From CAYUNA01 sp047629355 (lineage in GTDB: Bacteria > Bacteroidota > Bacteroidia > Chitinophagales > Saprospiraceae): 7,804 bases of DNA. Positions 6,020 through 7,804 of this stretch are shown piece after piece. The stretch is taken from the NCBI GenBank assembly GCA_047629355.1, contig JBLHWU010000270.1, positions 1 through 7,804 of the forward strand. Reading direction: 5' to 3'. The translations under genes were made by a program, and so were the position numbers. Under the pieces are notes generated by a model. It saw nothing but the letters and a program-made list of their open reading frames with translations. It did no database searches and was not told where the DNA came from. Numbering within the stretch: the stretch's first letter is position 1; the number at the start of each line of letters is the position of its first letter.

Positions 6020-6292
6020 AAAATAAAAATTTAGTTGGTAAAAAAATCGTTTTGTTTTATGATGTTTGCACATCAATTGGGTGAATTTATAATTTAAAAT
6101 TGGTAAAAAGAAAGGATAATCGGTATATTTAATTAAATAAGGAGTGTATGGTTTGTTTTTATGTTTAATAGTGTATTGTATGGGGAATTTGTATTGGTAA
6201 AGGTTTTGTTGCTTACTCATTAGCTTACTGACTTTTAAGCTTTATAATCGTGGTTTATTGTTCCATGATAAAAAAATAAATGTAAAAATAAC
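6020..6292. other. AT-rich intergenic region, no gene seen
   Basis: This divergent spacer lies between the DoxX-like gene (leftward) and the initiator tRNA (rightward). It is strongly AT-rich and holds only a weak -7 box for the leftward gene and a small hairpin GATGT-TTGC-ACATC (6061-6074). No convincing coding region, RNA gene or repeat was found. Confidence 0.6.
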
Positions 6293-6323
6293 TTGCATCA
6301 TCGAATAAAAAGATGTACTTTTG
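6293..6323 (+). promoter_or_regulatory. Bacteroidota-type promoter of the initiator tRNA
   Basis: TACTTTTG (6316-6323) matches TAnnTTTG exactly, and TTG (6293-6295) lies 20 nt upstream, the expected -33/-7 spacing for the Bacteroidota primary sigma factor. Transcription would start near 6330, leaving a 5' leader of about 36 nt for RNase P to remove. This is the best promoter in the window. Confidence 0.78.
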
Positions 6324-6365
6324 CGCTCGCTAACGGCAAACAATTGAGTTTGACCGATTTTATAT

Positions 6366-6438
<73 letters not shown>

Positions 6439-6444
6439 CAAATT

Positions 6445-6476
6445 AAGCCTGACAATCAATTGATTGTCAGGCTTTT
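6445..6476 (+). terminator. Terminator of the initiator tRNA
   Basis: A perfect 30-nt palindrome (6445-6474) starting AAGCCTGACAATCA, with a T-run 6473-6476, begins six bases after the tRNA. It should work on both strands, so it may also stop leftward transcription coming from the cluster at 6608-7740. Confidence 0.82.
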
Positions 6477-6486
6477 GTGTTTTATG

Positions 6487-6540
6487 GAGTAACAAATGAG
6501 TAACAAAAATGTTATTTTTATACCTGTTTTCGTTATTTTT
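6487..6540. repeat. Direct repeats beside the tRNA, possible integrase arm or att sites
   Basis: GAGTAACAAA occurs twice with an 11-bp period (6487-6496 and 6498-6507), followed by two copies of GTTATTTTT (6511-6519 and 6532-6540). Short repeated heptamer-like motifs just 3' of a tRNA gene are typical of arm-type binding sites for tyrosine recombinases. No integrase gene and no duplicated tRNA 3' end is seen in the window, so the attachment-site reading is inference. Confidence 0.35.
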
Positions 6541-6607
6541 CCTGAAAAAATCCAAACTCTCTTCCTCTTAATAATCTATTCTCATCACTTGAAATTATTC
6601 TCTTCAA

Positions 6608-7316
6608 CTATTTAACGACCTTGGCATGAGTCGGGAAGTCCAAAAGAAAAGTTGATGGAAAGGAAAGTTGGATAGAATTGTTCTCATCAACGAAATCAAT
6701 AATCCTTTTTCCTGTAAGATTTCTTTTGTCTGTATCGTATTCCAATACATTAATACCAATTTCACAATCATTTGAAATTGGCAAAAACTCGAATTGACTA
6801 ATAGAATTATCAACTTTCAAAACTGTAAAGGTTCTCTTGTTTTTGGTTTGGTATTGCAAACCTTCAAATTTACAATCTAAAATTAATTGACCACTACCAC
6901 CATTGGGGCGTGTAATAAATTCGGGAAATACGATTTTCGTTGATTCCGCTTTTTCTTCATTAACGCTTCCGCTTCTATAAATACTTTTCTTTTCATTAAT
7001 TTTTTCAATAGTATTCGATGGAAAGCTATAAATATTATTTGCAGTATTTTTTAACTCTGAAAACTTAAACCATTTAGATGCAAGGTTTACAATATCTTGT
7101 GGTTTATGTTCGATATAGTTGAGAAAGCCACCAGAATTACCACATATCTTTTGACCAATCAGTAAATCAATGTTTTCTATAAAAAAAATCTTTGTTGGCT
7201 AACCAATCAACATAATCAGGGTCATATAAATAAACTAAGCCTAACTCTTTTCCTTTATGCTTTCCAAAATTGAGTGGAGAATAAACATTTAGTATGGTTG
7301 CCATATTATTACGCAT
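6608..7316 (-). pseudogene. ExoX C-terminal-like domain protein, interrupted by a one-base frameshift
   Basis: As given, translation from 7316 stops after 49 codons. Removing one base from the run of eight A at 7181-7188 (T on the coding strand) restores a single frame of about 235 residues to the stop at 6608-6610. Residues 15-40 (LNFGKHKGKELG, then DPDYVDWLA) match the 'FGKyKGktL...dPdYLxWL' pattern of the domain found at the C-terminus of exodeoxyribonuclease X and in related short proteins. The rest, with segments such as PEFITRPNGGSGQLILDCKFEG, looks beta-rich and is not recognised. An alternative start is ATG 7304 (MATILNV). It is the last gene of a three-gene cluster, 12 nt after the previous stop. 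The frameshift could be a sequencing error, a real mutation, phase variation or transcriptional slippage; no other stop interrupts the restored frame, which favours an error or a recent or reversible change. Confidence 0.72.
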
Positions 7317-7328
7317 TTTATAGGTTTT

Positions 7329-7577
7329 TTACTTTATCCCTTCTTCTTCTTCTTCTTTGGAATAATTATCATTCATCCATTCCTTCGCCCAAATTTCTGC
7401 TTTTGTCAAAGACTTATCTAATGTTTCTTCATCACATTCCAAACGAGTGCCACCTTCATCAAGCAGACGAACCCATGAAGTAGAATAGTCACCTGCTCCA
7501 ATTTCCATGAATCCATGAAAACCAACATAGAGGTGTAAAAAAGGGTACATTTTTTCAAAAGTATTTTTCATTTTCAT
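7329..7577 (-). CDS. Small acidic protein of unknown function (82 aa)
   Basis: A complete frame from ATG 7577 (or the second ATG two codons later) to TAA. The central part carries GFMEIGAGDYSTSWVRLLDE followed by GG, and then a helical, charged tail ending in five glutamates. I have an uncertain memory of small proteins in Bacteroidota and cyanobacteria with a similar 'EIG...S..VR.LDEGG' core followed by an amphipathic helix, with no established function; this was not searched. It has no signal peptide or membrane segment, so it is probably cytoplasmic. It sits 13 nt after the upstream small gene and 12 nt before the ExoX-C-like gene, consistent with one operon. AAAGG shortly before the start is a weak ribosome-binding candidate. 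Confidence 0.68.
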   Translation of the reverse strand: MKMKNTFEKMYPFLHLYVGFHGFMEIGAGDYSTSWVRLLDEGGTRLECDEETLDKSLTKAEIWAKEWMNDNYSKEEEEEGIK

Positions 7578-7590
7578 TGCCTTTTATTTT

Positions 7591-7740
7591 CTACGCATAC
7601 GCCCAACCTCTCCCTTCCGCCTGTTCCATCATAAAATTAAAAACCTTCCCCGACTGTTCCCGAAAAGTATCTTTATCATACACCTCTTTCAATTCTGGGT
7701 ACAATGTAAGCGTTCGGTGAATCGCATCTTGCACCGCCAT
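7591..7740 (-). CDS. Small protein of unknown function (49 aa), first gene of the cluster
   Basis: An open frame of 49 codons from ATG 7740 to TAG at 7591-7593, starting MAVQDAIHRTLTLYPELKEV and ending AEGRGWAYA. It is charged, probably helical, and has no membrane segment. An in-frame TGA lies a few codons upstream, and an exact Bacteroidota -7 box sits at a suitable distance, so it appears to be a complete small gene and not the tail of a larger one. The spacing of 13 nt to the next gene supports co-transcription. No family is recognised. A small antitoxin-like or adaptor role is possible but unsupported. Confidence 0.6.
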   Translation of the reverse strand: MAVQDAIHRTLTLYPELKEVYDKDTFREQSGKVFNFMMEQAEGRGWAYA

Positions 7741-7762
7741 TATTTCCGTCGCATCTTTGCAT

Positions 7763-7797
7763 CAAAATTACAACAAAAAGAATCACACGATGCAAAA
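7763..7797 (-). promoter_or_regulatory. Promoter of the three-gene cluster
   Basis: On the minus strand TAATTTTG (7770-7763) matches TAnnTTTG exactly, and TTTTG (7797-7793) lies 22 nt upstream, slightly long for the -33 element. Transcription would start near 7756 with a leader of about 16 nt before the ATG at 7740. Confidence 0.6.
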
Positions 7798-7804
7798 GAA
7801 GCGA

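Noticed and set aside
6061..6074. Small hairpin GATGT-TTGC-ACATC upstream of the DoxX-like gene
   Set aside because: A 5-bp stem in AT-rich DNA is expected by chance, and it has no T-tract or conserved context.
6020..6220. N-terminal extension of the DoxX-like protein to ATG 6220
   Set aside because: The extra 67 residues are Asn/Lys/Tyr-rich with no membrane or signal character and are derived from AT-rich spacer DNA; the family normally starts at the first membrane segment.
7274..7483. Plus-strand 69-codon frame opposite the 82-aa gene
   Set aside because: It is antisense to two closely packed minus-strand genes with a matching promoter; its Leu- and Tyr-rich product is what the antisense of a Glu-rich, AT-rich gene would give.

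Overview
The window looks like a chromosomal segment of a Bacteroidota bacterium, perhaps a Saprospirales-type lineage (a weak guess). Two promoters match the Bacteroidota -7 consensus TAnnTTTG exactly, coding starts lack clear Shine-Dalgarno sequences, the initiator tRNA gene does not encode CCA, and a long palindrome of the GTCATTCC type common in this phylum lies between two convergent genes.

Layout, left to right. Bases 1-234 hold a composite hairpin repeat (copy A). Next is an amino-acid permease of the APC/LAT type (235-1551, +). A 1-kb gene-free stretch (1552-2592) is packed with palindromes: a nested inverted repeat carrying two REP-like hairpins (1572-1794), a second copy of the composite hairpin repeat (copy B, 1808-1945), three long palindromes with ACTTAGT-like ends (2002-2398), and an orphan terminator-like hairpin (2436-2465). 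Then come a FadJ-type beta-oxidation multienzyme (2593-4713, +), a 122-bp palindrome that supplies the stop codons of both flanking convergent genes, truA (-) and a small DoxX-like membrane protein (-). A strong promoter, the initiator tRNA gene and its terminator follow (6293-6476). Past the tRNA, direct repeats precede a minus-strand three-gene cluster (6608-7740). Its genes encode a 49-aa protein, an 82-aa protein and a roughly 235-aa protein with an ExoX C-terminal-like N-terminus. The last gene is broken in this sequence by one base in a run of eight A.

The metabolic genes are unrelated single transcription units: amino-acid transport, fatty-acid oxidation, tRNA modification and a membrane protein. 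The unusual content is of two kinds. One is the set of hairpin repeats, with copies A and B bracketing the permease in the same orientation and keeping their fold while their long-hairpin sequences differ. The other is the unrecognised three-gene operon next to the initiator tRNA, which may be an accessory insertion. No CRISPR array, reverse transcriptase, transposase or integrase gene is present in the window.
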